NCBI RefSeq assembly: GCF_000002075.1
Contig: NW_004797403.1
Location: 179,121 to 243,120 of the forward strand
DNA from: Aplysia californica
Lineage: Eukaryota; Mollusca; Gastropoda; Aplysiida; Aplysiidae
DNA: 64,000 bases
Reading direction: 5' to 3'
Made by a program: the position numbers and the translations under genes. Of the stretch, positions 22,491 to 39,179 are shown in pieces (positions within the stretch are counted from its first letter, which is position 1; each line of letters opens with the position of its first letter). Under the pieces are notes generated by a model. It saw only the letters and a list, made by a program, of their open reading frames with translations, did no database searches and was not told the DNA's origin.

Positions 22491-22988
22491 TTATAGCACT
22501 TCGTATCACATGCCCCAGTTGACAGGAGGGAACGAGAGAAAGATAGAGTGGGAAAGTAGGAGGGGGAGAAAGAAAGACAGAGACAAACAAAAAGAAAGAG
22601 AAGGCGAGCGGTACACAGAGGAAAGAGAGAGAGAAAAGGGGGGGGGGGGGGGGAGAGATGGAGAGACAGAGCAGAAATAAAGAGAGTGACTGCACGATTG
22701 AAATTATGACATTGTTCTTTGCTTCAAATTGTCTTAATAAATTGATTCCTCCAACTCCAAAACGGAGGAAAAACGATCGTTCATCCGCAATCTTTATTTA
22801 GATCTAGGCCTCAAAACTAGATTTATGTCTATAATATAATTTATGTCTGTCTGTCTAGATGATCAAGACCTAGCCATAGATCTAGAAGAACCTTGATCTA
22901 CCCTGAGCCAAGATCAAGAGGGCGCTGAAACTTTCCGAAATCACAAAAGATACTTCGTGACTTTGTTCCCGGTTACCGGGTGTGTATA

Positions 22989-24676
22989 TGACACTCCCTT
23001 TACCTACGTTGCTGTCTAGCCTTTCACAGTCACACCTGGCTTCTACTTCTAGATCTAGATTTTAGATTAGGTCTGCCTTGATAACTCCTCTCTTGATGTA
23101 CATGATTGCTTTCAGGTGTATTGCTGTCTTGCCCTTCACAATCACAAAATACAGGTTTCGCCTTACACCCTCACAAAAAAGCACTGCGCAGAAAATATTA
23201 ATCCACGAAAGGGCTGCTACACTGTAAAAGGAACACACCGACTTCTTCAAAATCACAGAGTCAGTGTCTATTATAGCTTGTTCACTTTCCTCTGACAGCG
23301 TAAAAAAAAATTATAGCTCATTGACAAATTTACCTGCCCCCGAAACTTTGCATGGAACTTTTACAGACAGGCCAGTGACCAAACAAAAAAAAAAAAAAAA
23401 AAAAAATCTTGACCCAGTAATAAAAAAGTTTTTCTCTTTGGGCCCTAAATTAAAAACAGCTCTTTGGATGCATACACAGGATCATGTCTCCACGTACTAC
23501 TGGTCAGTCTTGAAAATTACTCACCCCGTCTCTTGGATCGTGTTTCTTAGGCGAACGTTAAAGAGTGGTAATGAACTTCTGTTATGAAGGAAAGCTAAGC
23601 AGATTTGTTTCATTCATTTCTCAGTTGAATAATCGCAAAGGCCAAAGAAGGATGGGAACTTTTTGTCAAATATATGATTTGTCTAAATTCAGGAAATGAA
23701 TAAATAAAAAATCGGGCTCCGTCATGGGGACCTATCTATCTTTTTGCAGGTACAGTGGAGTCCACTTATAACGAATCCTGAAATAACGAGAAGTCTATTT
23801 ATAAAGACACTCTTCTTTGCCCTTCTTTATCTTTTAAAATAAAATACTGCTATATATAGCACGTGCACACACACCCAGCCCAAGCAGTTGGCGATGAAAC
23901 CTAGTGACGTTGCCCATCGCACGCTTAACGGCAAAGCGGACCCGCCACAGTGAGATCTAGTCAACTGGCGAGGGGGAAGACGACAAAAATAGACAGCAGA
24001 AATACGTCATAGCTATATTTGGGCCAATCACAGAGATGTGCTCAGTGCTCGCTGTAGCTTCATCATGTATTAGGTTATACCTTAGGTCTAGATCTCTAGA
24101 TCTATAATACAATAGTAATAGGCCTATAAATAATGTAATAAGTAAATGTTGACCAGTTTTCGACTCAATCCAGAGTGTCCCATGCCAGTCAGTCGATGTA
24201 ATCCGAGGCACCCTCCCTTTCCGATGAGTCCTGTAACAGCACAACTCTACTGAGCTTATTAAATGTGTGCCGAGTATCTAGGCTTACAATACTTCTATAA
24301 GTCCTGCAGACCTGCCACTCATCCCGATTTAGTCGGCCCGATTGTTTGCCCAAAATCTCAAGCATCCCGATTTTCCCCATTTTGATCACGTTTATCCCGA
24401 TTTTTTGTTCCAATCTGCTGTTGTGCTGGATTTTTCTAAAAAAATTTCACTCTGCTTTCATATCTCTGTTGCGGGAAGCACCCGTTGAACTTTTGTCAGT
24501 TGGAACTCAGAGCATTGTTTTCTTAAATATCGATGCCGGATAAATTAGTAGTTGATTCTTTGCCCGCTCTCAGAATTCTCCGATGATAGCTTGATAACTG
24601 TTACAATTGTGACGTACGAATAATGATTCTCGTAGTTCTGCTGTAACTTTCAGAACAAGCCTCGTCTGTGGTCAAG
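22989..24676. other. Intergenic, dispersed repeats only
   Basis: Includes a pogo-like TIR end (ACAGTGGAGTCCACTTATAA at 23752) and the CGGGATGCTTGAGAT repeat at 24300-24440. No gene seen. Confidence 0.45.
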
Positions 24677-24819
24677 TAACTGCCCGATCATACCAAACAC
24701 TCGGTGGAACGACATTCGATCCAACCCTTATATGTTGGTACATATTTGGTTGGTCGGCCATGGTCGTAAGCCTAGAACGACTGTCGCTCGACAGAGTGTT
24801 TGGTATGAACGCGCAGTTA
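24677..24819. mobile_element. Foldback MITE, about 140 bp
   Basis: ACTGCSCGWTCATACCAAAC at each end in inverted orientation, flanked by TA. Nearly the whole element is two inverted arms. Confidence 0.65.
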
Positions 24820-24892
24820 GTTGTGCCCGTCAATAAAACTCTTTCAATCGCGCGTTCGCATCGTTGTGATTCATTGGACAGGAAAGCTTTGG

Positions 24893-25388
24893 ATGAAAAA
24901 AATTAGGCATTTATCCTAAATACAAGTTGAGATATATATATATCTGAGAATGAAGGAGATGGGGGGTCACCTGGTTTCAGAGGTAAAATTAGAGAGAAAA
25001 TGGCCGCCAAAGATTAGTTACTTTTCCTTAGCTTGAGAGTCCTTGGAAACTGAAAATTTACTTTTTTTTGTGCCTTTTATCAACGGTTTTCAGTAAAATC
25101 CACACTGAAATGTGTTCTTTAATGGGCATGAAAGGTGTTGAGCCAATAAACAAGAATTCAATAAAAATTCAAAACCTATGGAAAAATGCCAGTTTCTTCA
25201 CTTTGATTATTTTGATGAGGCCTATAATGAAATGAAAGAAACCAACACTTTTCTACTAGTTTGGTAATTTTTATCGAATTTGTGTTTTGTGGCTCAACAG
25301 TACTCAACAATAATTATGTGCATTTAAAATGATAACTTTACATGCCCAAAAATTGACGAACGCCTGATTCCACCACGTGGTGACACAT

Positions 25389-25392
<4 letters not shown>
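24893..25392 (+). mobile_element. MITE, GGCGCTCGTCAAA family
   Basis: Same family as 7036-7326. The right end CCTGATTCCACCACGTGGTG then ACACATA is well preserved, followed by a TA repeat. Confidence 0.7.
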
Positions 25393-25419
<27 letters not shown>

Positions 25420-25718
25420 GAACAAGCAGTTTCTCCGCAAACACACAGTAAATTTTCATGAATCATTGTTGGCAATTTGCTAAATTTACAGTGCATTCAT
25501 ATATATATATTATATATATAGATGTAGAAACATGTTTCTTATTTTGCGAACTCCATCTTATTTCCTCCTGATCACAAACCATCCTTTGTTTGTGATATCA
25601 TAAAATTATCAAGAAAGCTGGCTTGCCAACCTCCCCGAATTTTTCGGGAAATTCCCGAATTGCCAATGTCGTTCCCGAACCTTTCCCGAACCGCCGGTTT
25701 CCTGAAAATCGTGATGTC

Positions 25719-25818
25719 NNNNNNNNNNNNNNNNNNNNNNNNNNNNNNNNNNNNNNNNNNNNNNNNNNNNNNNNNNNNNNNNNNNNNNNNNNNNNNNNNN
25801 NNNNNNNNNNNNNNNNNN
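25719..25818. other. Assembly gap, 100 N
   Basis: Exactly 100 N, the usual placeholder for a gap of unknown size. Sequence to its right starts inside a TCTG/TCTA microsatellite; sequence to its left is unrelated. Confidence 0.98.
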
Positions 25819-25906
25819 TGTCTGTCTGTCTGTCTATCTATCTGCCTATCTATCTGCCTATCTATCTATCTCTCTATCTTAACGCTATTGTTTTGTTACT
25901 CCCCAG

Positions 25907-27601
25907 ATGTATGGTGGGTTTTACAAAACGAGAATTAAGTCAGTTCTTCTGTACCCAGAGGAAATCTTTTTCACCGCTGGCTACATCGCAACCAATGATG
26001 ACGTGATGGTCCACAAGAGGCAGATGGATAAAGCTTCTTTGCTTTTGTTGGCATTTGATTGCAAAATTGCTTCAGTGGAGTGCAAAACAATTGCAGACCA
26101 TTATAGTAAAGTGAAGAACATTGGTCAAAGTCTTGGCTTCGTGGTGTCGGAAAGACTGGGCGATGCAGGGATAAGAGAGGAGAATCTACTTGGCAGAGGG
26201 AAAGCTCCAGTGCCAGAGATGGATTTATCTTGGCAGAAGGAAATGAGGACTGCTGCACCTGCTCTGCCGAAACGAGACCCCATCCATCATACTCGGTCCC
26301 ACCAACAAAGAGCTTTTGAGTCGGCCTATGCCACTGGTCTTGAAGCTGGCCTTGATGGTGTCGAATTGAGCCACAAACAGGGCAGCCGATTCAACGGCAT
26401 GAGGCCGTATCAAGACTTTGGTCATTTAGAGCAAGTAAAGTCCCCTTTGCCTGCTTCCGAGTCTGTCCAGGACTCGTTTCCTTGTATTGACACTGCCTTA
26501 GAGGAGAGAATCCCAGAGCTGCCTCAAGGCACGTGTGATGAACACATGAGGGAAAGTTTGAAGTTTGTCTCCCAGGAGGAAGGGCCGAGGCACCCTCCGT
26601 CAACATCTAGTCACACCTCGCAAGGTTTCAAGTCCAATGACTGGAAGTGGTTCCGGGAGCTCCAGAATAACGGTCACGTCCCCCGGAATACCACAGCACC
26701 AGTGCCTGAGGGTCCCCAACTGTATGGTCAGATCGGTACCAGCAACCCACTGTCCGTGAACACTTACCCTCCGGCGGTCACTAACTACAAGCCCAGCATG
26801 TACCCCAACGATGATGCTTCTCTTGACGAAGGTTTTCAGACGGATCTGGGGGGGTCTTCACGCTTTTTGCAACCCTCTCTGCAAGGTTCTTTTTCTCAGG
26901 TGGCAGCCCCAGTCCAGCAAGTGCCTCATGGGTACCAAGTGCCTCATGCAGTTGACGCCACGTATGGGCTGAAAGGGATTCCTCCGCAACCCCAGGGCTC
27001 CTTCGGTCCCACGATATACACCCCTCCCGTTCTTGACGCAGATTCTGCCATGTTGTCGTATGCTTCCAAGCAAGCTCGGGCCCCGCCTCCTATCCCGTCA
27101 AGAGCGTTGAAACCTATGCTGCAGACTAGGCCTATGAGAGCGGATAATATGTTGGAGAATGCCAGTGTGACGGCGGCTTCTCTTCAGGCTGCAGACTTAA
27201 GTCGCAAAGTGTACGGCACTTTGAGTGCACCTACATTACCCAACATGAGACCTCCCGTACCTGTTCAGACGTCAGACACAGAACCGATCACGCGCCGAGA
27301 TCGTTTTGGTGCAGGGGGTAAGTCCAACTCTCTCAAGTACGGGGATGAAAAGACTTCTGCAGTGTACAAAGTGGCCCAAAGCCGGGCCGCCCGCAGTATG
27401 GACATGACCTTGATCCAGTGGAAGTGCACGAAATGCTCCAATGTGAACATGGCCTCCGATGCTGTGTGCTCCGTCTGTACCCACAGCCGGCTGTCGACAA
27501 CGAAAAAATCTTGTCCGAGGTGCACATTCGATAACAGTGTTGAAAGTACGCATTGTGGCCTCTGTCATCAAGAGCTGGAAGACCAGTATACCTACGTGTA
27601 G
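25907..27601 (+). CDS. Second copy of the SPATA2-like terminal exon (partial gene or assembly duplicate)
   Basis: The translation is identical over all 564 residues to the exon at 36535-38229, with the same acceptor and downstream sequence. No copies of exons 1 and 2 are found in the 25.7 kb to its left. The 100-N gap just upstream could hide them, or this is a second haplotype placed in tandem. The uninterrupted frame shows the copy is very recent or allelic. Confidence 0.75.
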   Translation: MYGGFYKTRIKSVLLYPEEIFFTAGYIATNDDVMVHKRQMDKASLLLLAFDCKIASVECKTIADHYSKVKNIGQSLGFVVSERLGDAGIREENLLGRGKAPVPEMDLSWQKEMRTAAPALPKRDPIHHTRSHQQRAFESAYATGLEAGLDGVELSHKQGSRFNGMRPYQDFGHLEQVKSPLPASESVQDSFPCIDTALEERIPELPQGTCDEHMRESLKFVSQEEGPRHPPSTSSHTSQGFKSNDWKWFRELQNNGHVPRNTTAPVPEGPQLYGQIGTSNPLSVNTYPPAVTNYKPSMYPNDDASLDEGFQTDLGGSSRFLQPSLQGSFSQVAAPVQQVPHGYQVPHAVDATYGLKGIPPQPQGSFGPTIYTPPVLDADSAMLSYASKQARAPPPIPSRALKPMLQTRPMRADNMLENASVTAASLQAADLSRKVYGTLSAPTLPNMRPPVPVQTSDTEPITRRDRFGAGGKSNSLKYGDEKTSAVYKVAQSRAARSMDMTLIQWKCTKCSNVNMASDAVCSVCTHSRLSTTKKSCPRCTFDNSVESTHCGLCHQELEDQYTYV

Positions 27602-27670
27602 CGGTGTATGAGACTAGTATACCTACGTCTAGTGGTGTATGAGCTAGAAGACCAGTATACCTACGTTTAG
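27577..27670 (+). repeat. Stop-spanning tandem repeat, second copy
   Basis: Same three-unit repeat as at the full gene, at the end of the duplicated terminal exon. Confidence 0.85.
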
Positions 27671-27780
27671 TGGTGTTCCACGTGCTTGGATTTATATCTG
27701 AGATGTCTACTAACTCGAACATAGCTGTATGGTGTGCTGGGGGGCCTCAGCGATGCCTTCTGGCTGGGGGGAATACATTA

Positions 27781-28551
27781 TACAGTGTGTGCCGCATTCA
27801 ACGAGAAGTCGGCTCCAACGAGGCTATCCTTAATACCCGATTTTTCCCTCTATATCTCTTTGTAAGTGTACGTCGGCTCCAACGAGGTTGCGAACAGACC
27901 GAAGTCGCTTTCAACGAGGTCGCGATAACTAAATAAAAGCAATTAGCGGCCCCAAGAGCAAAGTATTTTTCTCCTTTCTCTCCATCTCACGCGAAGCACA
28001 AGGCCCATCACCGATTCCTAACACATAGTATTGCTAGATCTAGTATGCCTCCTTATAATAATATGGGCCCCAAAGCCCAGAGGATGGGTGAGGGTTAGCC
28101 CACGGAAGGGACGGGAGTGGGTGGGTGGGAACACGATGGGGGGCTGTGTGAAACTGGATGAACTCTGGATGGGTAGGTCCAGATCGAGACCTTTATTTTT
28201 TTTTCAATTTTCTTTTCTTTCCCTGAACAGAAAATCTAAGCTCCCGCCTCTACTTTATGTAGATATCTAGGCCTAGATGTGTGAGGGTATGTTTCCACAC
28301 GAGAAGCGTTCCGGGAAAAAAAATATTATGCAGAAATGACGGTCAGAACACAGCTCAAACACGCGTACTCTGATGCTGTTTGAGATTTTCGTCATCAGGG
28401 GGAACAACTGTTTTAATTACTGGTATTGATACATCCTATAATATAATAACTTGTCTCCTTTCTTACCCATAGTCACGTTCAACGAGAGGTTGGATCCAAC
28501 GAGGACAACAAGCCGGTCCCGACAACCTCATTGAATGCGACACCCACTGTA
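27781..28551. mobile_element. pogo/Tigger-like TIR element, left copy
   Basis: TACAGTGTGTGCCGCATTCA at the left and the inverse of TACAGTGGGTGTCGCATTCA at the right. Repeated CTCCAACGAGG motifs lie inside. Identical to 38409-39179. Confidence 0.6.
27932..27937 (+). promoter_or_regulatory. Candidate polyadenylation signal, second copy
   Basis: AATAAA in the same position of the duplicated copy. Confidence 0.35.
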
Positions 28552-30180
28552 TATATTAATGCTGTTTACATATATTGTTTAAATTTCTGTATAAAGTTAA
28601 CTCCCTTTTATGGTTTTGTCAACTCTTTGTTCACCTGTACAAAAGTGATTGGATGTTAGAGGGCGGACAATTTTGAAAATGAGATAAACTGGTTTATCTT
28701 TACATATAGTTCTGTGTTAGGAAAGATTGGTAGTGTGCTTTCTTCTCAATATGTAATTATAGATAGACATAGCTAATGTGTACTAGGATAAACGCTTGTT
28801 CGCCTGTGTGTTCACTTGTGGACACGTGCACACGCACACTTTCACACATATAATAATATATATTGCTTTTGTTAGTTATCTTGAGTTGGAGCAGCACAAG
28901 ACGATTCCCTTCAACTTCAAGTTGAAGTATCACCCCACTCAACTGCTGGTGACTGGGGTGGTGCATCATGTGCTCTTTCATTCTGCATACTTTGCCCAGA
29001 CTAGATGAGTAATTTTCTGCCTCCTACCTTCTTTCTTAAGAAGAGGGAGGATGGATAAAGAAATGAAATTTCTGGGTATTTCCAAAAGATAGTCTTGATT
29101 GACTTTCAAGTTCTTATTGTTAAAGTTAAAGTAGTTGCCAACTGAGATTTTACTTTGAGGCACTTTATTTTTATCAGCAGATTGTCAATTTTATACCTAG
29201 ATCTAGATCTATGTGTTGATGCACTTTTTGGCCATGGAATCTAACAGTTACAATTGTACTGTCTTGTGAACATTGAGTCGTCATTCCCTCTCTCTTGACT
29301 CTCTCTCTCTCTTGTTCTCTCTTCTGTGCAAGTGCAAGGGATCATTTGCCACTCTCTGGCAGTGACAGGTTTGCCTTCAATAAGTATAGAGATTATGAGA
29401 AACTTTTTGTCCTTCTGAAGTGTGACAGAAAGGGACATAGTAGTACTGATTTTGATTGAGCATTATTTCAGACAGAGAGAAAAAGGAAAGCGGGTGGGTG
29501 GAGGGGGAGGGTGGCAGAGCAAGCACGGATGTAGGATCAAATTACTGTAGGTGGAAACATGATAATTGTATCCTAATGCTGAATATTTAGTCAACTGAAT
29601 CAGAAATACCTCGTGGTCTTGTGTCAGATCTTTCAAACAGCTGCTAAATGATTAATAAATCAGTAGCCATTTGCTCCAGTGTGCTTGCTCAGAGTTAGGG
29701 CTGTATTAATAACTATTGTCAGTTTTGTCAACTTCTTCAAAGAACTAAACAAGTTATAAAGGAGTTCTCGTTTTCATGTGTTGTAATCCTGTTATTGTAA
29801 TAATGTTCACGATTTTTTTTGTGCTAACTTTCTAGTACCTCTATCGTTACTCAATGTCTAGCTTTATCTTTTATAAGCTCTGTTCCCACGAAATTGTACT
29901 AGTGTCTTTATAATTTTTCTTTTATTAAATCTTCAGCTATATGTACATTTGAAAGGTTGTGATTTAATAAAAACTTTCAGGAATGTAAGACTTTGTATGT
30001 CTGTAGTCTGCGTGACTGCTGATTATAGTTGCAGCATGAAAACTAATTGATACACAATGCCATGTATGATGCATTGAATTCATAGTGGCAGACCGTCAGT
30101 GTTAAGCTTTCTTAGGCAGTATTTCTCATTAAGGCACAGTTAAGTTACTCTGCAGCGCAAAATGTCTAAAAACTGTTACT

Positions 30181-30356
30181 GGGTGGTTGGCGGGTGCTCT
30201 GGTGTGGTTTGCTTCTTCTTTCCTATGAAAAACCTGTCGCATCTATCTCCCCTCCTTTTTTGTATTTGTTACTCTCTTGTAACACCTCTTCGGCACTTAT
30301 ATGACCTTATAATATTGTGTTGCAAGTGCCGTAGTACTCTTACTAAAACTATAAAA
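30181..30356 (+). mobile_element. Short SINE
   Basis: GGCACTT subfamily; flanked by AAAACTGTTACT and AAAACTCTTACT (12 bp, one mismatch). Confidence 0.8.
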
Positions 30357-30386
30357 AAAACTCTTACTTATACCCTAAACAAGGTT

Positions 30387-30625
30387 GCTCCATTAGCTCA
30401 GTTGATATCATGCTGGACTCTGGAATGACCTTAGTTCAAATTCCAAACAGAGCATTCTTGGATTCAGGTTGTTTTATCGTGTTTTCTAGGCTTTCCACCC
30501 ACCCTATTAGTTCGATCTTGTCGCAAATGGATATATATAAAATTATGGAGGTCCCGTCTCTGAAATAACCTAACTCAACTGTGTTGAAAATGGCGTTAAA
30601 CCCTTACACTTACTTTTAAAAAATT
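30387..30625 (+). mobile_element. tRNA-derived SINE
   Basis: The head TAGCTCAGTTGATATCATGC and AGTTCAAATTCC match tRNA A and B boxes. The body ends ATGGCGTTAAACCC. Confidence 0.7.
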
Positions 30626-30671
30626 AACTGTTGGAAAAAATACTTCAACTTTTTATAAGAGAGATAAAGTT

Positions 30672-30936
30672 AATAGTTAGTGTTTGTATAGCTCAAATTC
30701 CCGCTCAACAGCAAGCTCTATGCACTTTACAATCTAGCAGAAATGATAAAATTTTGAAACAATTTTAACTTCCTGGGAGGCTTCCAGTGCAAGTTGCCAT
30801 TTTATCTATTGAAAACACTAACATACTTACAGGATCTTTCACTGTCTATGGATACCCATTCCCACCTGGGTGAAGTGAGTAAAATTTCTGTAAAGTGCCT
30901 TTCCCAAGGACACAATGTCGGGCTTGGCCCGGAGGA
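30672..30936 (-). mobile_element. tRNA-derived SINE with GCGCTATACAAA-type tail
   Basis: Same family as 2640 and 53895; its right end meets a piggyBac-type MITE. Confidence 0.65.
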
Positions 30937-31183
30937 TAACCCTATCCGTACGCACTGGTGTCATTTTGTATCCCCGGGGTTATATTCTTCACATTTTAGC
31001 ATACTTCTAGTACGAAGGTCTCTTAGAAACTTTCAGTATTTCTCAAAAAATCATTTTTACAGACCGCTATGCAAAGCGTGCAGATCGGATAAACGAGTAA
31101 ATTCCCTCTTTGGAAAGTGGTGGCACAGAGTTCCCCACGCCGTATGGACACAATAGTAAAACACGACGTACGGATAGGGTTAA
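30937..31183 (-). mobile_element. piggyBac-type MITE (converted copy)
   Basis: Ends TAACCCTATCCGTACG and CGTACGGATAGGGTTAA. From about 30980 to 31183 it is identical to 34592-34795, yet about 13% different from its positional partner 41568-41814. Confidence 0.85.
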
Positions 31184-31445
31184 TTAACCGTTTTGTTGGG
31201 GTTTTTTTTCCAGATATCAGTGTTTTCTGTATTGTAAGGACCTTTTTGGCTTTTAGAAGGAAGGCCAGCATGTGGTGTCGTGGTGGTAAGGCTCTTCTCT
31301 AATGCACACAGATGACAGCACAGTTCCCCCTACTATGGTTTTTATTAAATGTTGTGCCAGTATCACCCTCAGCAGGGGGGAGGGGGAGGGGGGTTGGTCC
31401 AGACAGTCAGGGTCGAAGCAACCTGCTTCTTCAGTAAATTATTTA

Positions 31446-31574
31446 TTAACCCCATCCGTACGTTCTGTTTTACTATCGTATCCATACGACGTGGGGAACT
31501 CTGTGCCACCACTTAACCTTATCCGTGTGTCGTGTTTTACTTTCGTATCCATACGACGTGGGGAACTCTGTTAA
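31446..31574 (+). mobile_element. piggyBac-type MITE remnant at the duplication junction
   Basis: TTAA, two terminal tandem units (the second cut short), TTAA. It matches the first part of 42077-42662 and then passes straight into the upstream flank of the SPATA2-like gene. Confidence 0.8.
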
Positions 31575-32541
31575 CAATTATTTTCTTAGAAAAAACAAAA
31601 CGCTAAGGCTTAGAAATGCTGAGGGTGAAGGGGTATCGCAAGTTTAGGAAATCGGTATGGATGCTTAGATGGGTATCGGTTTTGACTATCACTCTTTTGT
31701 TTGAGCTGTTTTTGTGGTGTGGGTGGGTTTTTTTTTAGTAGCTTTAGTAGCCTATCACAGAAGTGTGTGTCCATGGCGCTCCGGCGCATTCAAAATTCCA
31801 GAATTCAGCATCTCTCAAAAATTGGCAGGCCTAAAGAAAGGCGTCACTTGAAATTCTAATGGTTGATTCGAGAGGAGAAATTATATTTTGTAATATTAAT
31901 AATGTGTATTGCTTTTATGACTTAATCAGTATTATCTCACCCATTACATGACTTTTCCCCCTTTATTTTCTGCTCAACCTTTTTACATAATACTGACCTA
32001 ATGGCCCTCATGTGGCTAATTAGTGAGGCCTCTTTAGTGCCTATACGTTAACGCCCATGGCCCTGTATTTAAATGTAATATGAATTTTATTAATCTATCC
32101 TTAACTCTGCTATTTTTGCCAGCCAAGAATATCTAGCTATGGTTACAGATTATACCTATCACATGTTTTAATTTGTTGTATACATCTTACTCTGTCCATT
32201 TTGACTATTGCAGGTGCAACACGGAGCTATGACTTTTCTCAGGATCAAACTTCTCACGCTTAACTTGTTAGAGTCGGAACAGAGACCGAGTATGAAGCTA
32301 CGAGTACAGGACCTCACCTGGAATATGTGACACTCTAACTTGTTTTTCGAGAAGGATTCAAATGAGAGGTTATCTGTGTAGCTTTGTATATTGTCTAGCG
32401 GACTGACATGAAGTTTAAAATAAATGGGTAGATGATTTGTTACTTCCTCCTTGATGTTGCTGTATAGTCTATTAGAATCTTAGACGGTTATTTTTATTGA
32501 GTGCTGAATTCTGCGAGGAGATTGAACGTTAATTCATTATC
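31575..32541 (+). other. Upstream flank of the SPATA2-like gene
   Basis: Unique-looking sequence holding the presumptive promoter and 5'UTR. A TTTTGACTATTGCAG acceptor-like site at about 32200-32214 could begin a 5'UTR-containing exon. No clear TATA or initiator motif was recognised. Confidence 0.4.
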
Positions 32542-38204
<5,663 letters not shown>

Positions 38205-38229
<25 letters not shown>

Positions 38230-38298
38230 CGGTGTATGAGACTAGTATACCTACGTCTAGTGGTGTATGAGCTAGAAGACCAGTATACCTACGTTTAG
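38205..38298 (+). repeat. Tandem repeat spanning the SPATA2-like stop codon
   Basis: The segment GTATACCTACGTNTAG occurs three times (from about 38214, 38245 and 38283). The third lies 69 bp after the first, in the same frame, so the last nine codons ELEDQYTYV and a stop are repeated in frame after the real stop. Confidence 0.9.
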
Positions 38299-38408
38299 TG
38301 GTGTTCCACGTGCTTGGATTTATATCTGAGATGTCTACTAACTCGAACATAGCTGTATGGTGTGCTGGGGGGCCTCAGCGATGCCTTCTGGCTGGGGGGA
38401 ATACATTA

Positions 38409-39179
38409 TACAGTGTGTGCCGCATTCAACGAGAAGTCGGCTCCAACGAGGCTATCCTTAATACCCGATTTTTCCCTCTATATCTCTTTGTAAGTGTACG
38501 TCGGCTCCAACGAGGTTGCGAACAGACCGAAGTCGCTTTCAACGAGGTCGCGATAACTAAATAAAAGCAATTAGCGGCCCCAAGAGCAAAGTATTTTTCT
38601 CCTTTCTCTCCATCTCACGCGAAGCACAAGGCCCATCACCGATTCCTAACACATAGTATTGCTAGATCTAGTATGCCTCCTTATAATAATATGGGCCCCA
38701 AAGCCCAGAGGATGGGTGAGGGTTAGCCCACGGAAGGGACGGGAGTGGGTGGGTGGGAACACGATGGGGGGCTGTGTGAAACTGGATGAACTCTGGATGG
38801 GTAGGTCCAGATCGAGACCTTTATTTTTTTTTCAATTTTCTTTTCTTTCCCTGAACAGAAAATCTAAGCTCCCGCCTCTACTTTATGTAGATATCTAGGC
38901 CTAGATGTGTGAGGGTATGTTTCCACACGAGAAGCGTTCCGGGAAAAAAAATATTATGCAGAAATGACGGTCAGAACACAGCTCAAACACGCGTACTCTG
39001 ATGCTGTTTGAGATTTTCGTCATCAGGGGGAACAACTGTTTTAATTACTGGTATTGATACATCCTATAATATAATAACTTGTCTCCTTTCTTACCCATAG
39101 TCACGTTCAACGAGAGGTTGGATCCAACGAGGACAACAAGCCGGTCCCGACAACCTCATTGAATGCGACACCCACTGTA
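38409..39179. mobile_element. pogo/Tigger-like TIR element in the SPATA2-like 3' region
   Basis: TIRs TACAGTGTGTGCCGCATTCA and the inverse of TACAGTGGGTGTCGCATTCA, with inner GTCGGCTCCAACGAGG repeats. It starts 180 bp after the stop codon and supplies the nearest AATAAA. Confidence 0.6.
38560..38565 (+). promoter_or_regulatory. Candidate polyadenylation signal of the SPATA2-like gene
   Basis: AATAAA 330 nt after the stop. It lies inside a pogo-like TIR element (38409-39179), so this 3' end would be transposon-derived. A later TTTAATAAAA at about 40588 is an alternative. Confidence 0.4.

Larger units (their letters stand above)
21873..22988. mobile_element. 1.1-kb TIR element, unclassified
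   Basis: The left arm TATACAGACCCGGTAACTGG through TTTCAGCGCCC recurs inverted at 22919-22988. The left arm carries an extra copy of its own end. The interior has a TG repeat, GA/G runs, palindromes and a short coding-like fragment (22010-22140), but no transposase. Confidence 0.6.
25819..31574 (+). repeat. Segmental duplication, left copy (about 5.76 kb)
   Basis: Collinear with 36447-42205 (offset 10,628, later 10,631). The first 4.3 kb show only a couple of differences that I could see; the last 1.4 kb differ more. The left edge is the N gap and the right edge is inside a TTAA-flanked MITE. Confidence 0.92.

Noticed and set aside
25623-26006. ORFs spanning the N gap at 25.7 kb
   Set aside because: The frame crosses unknown sequence and the microsatellite; no coding meaning.
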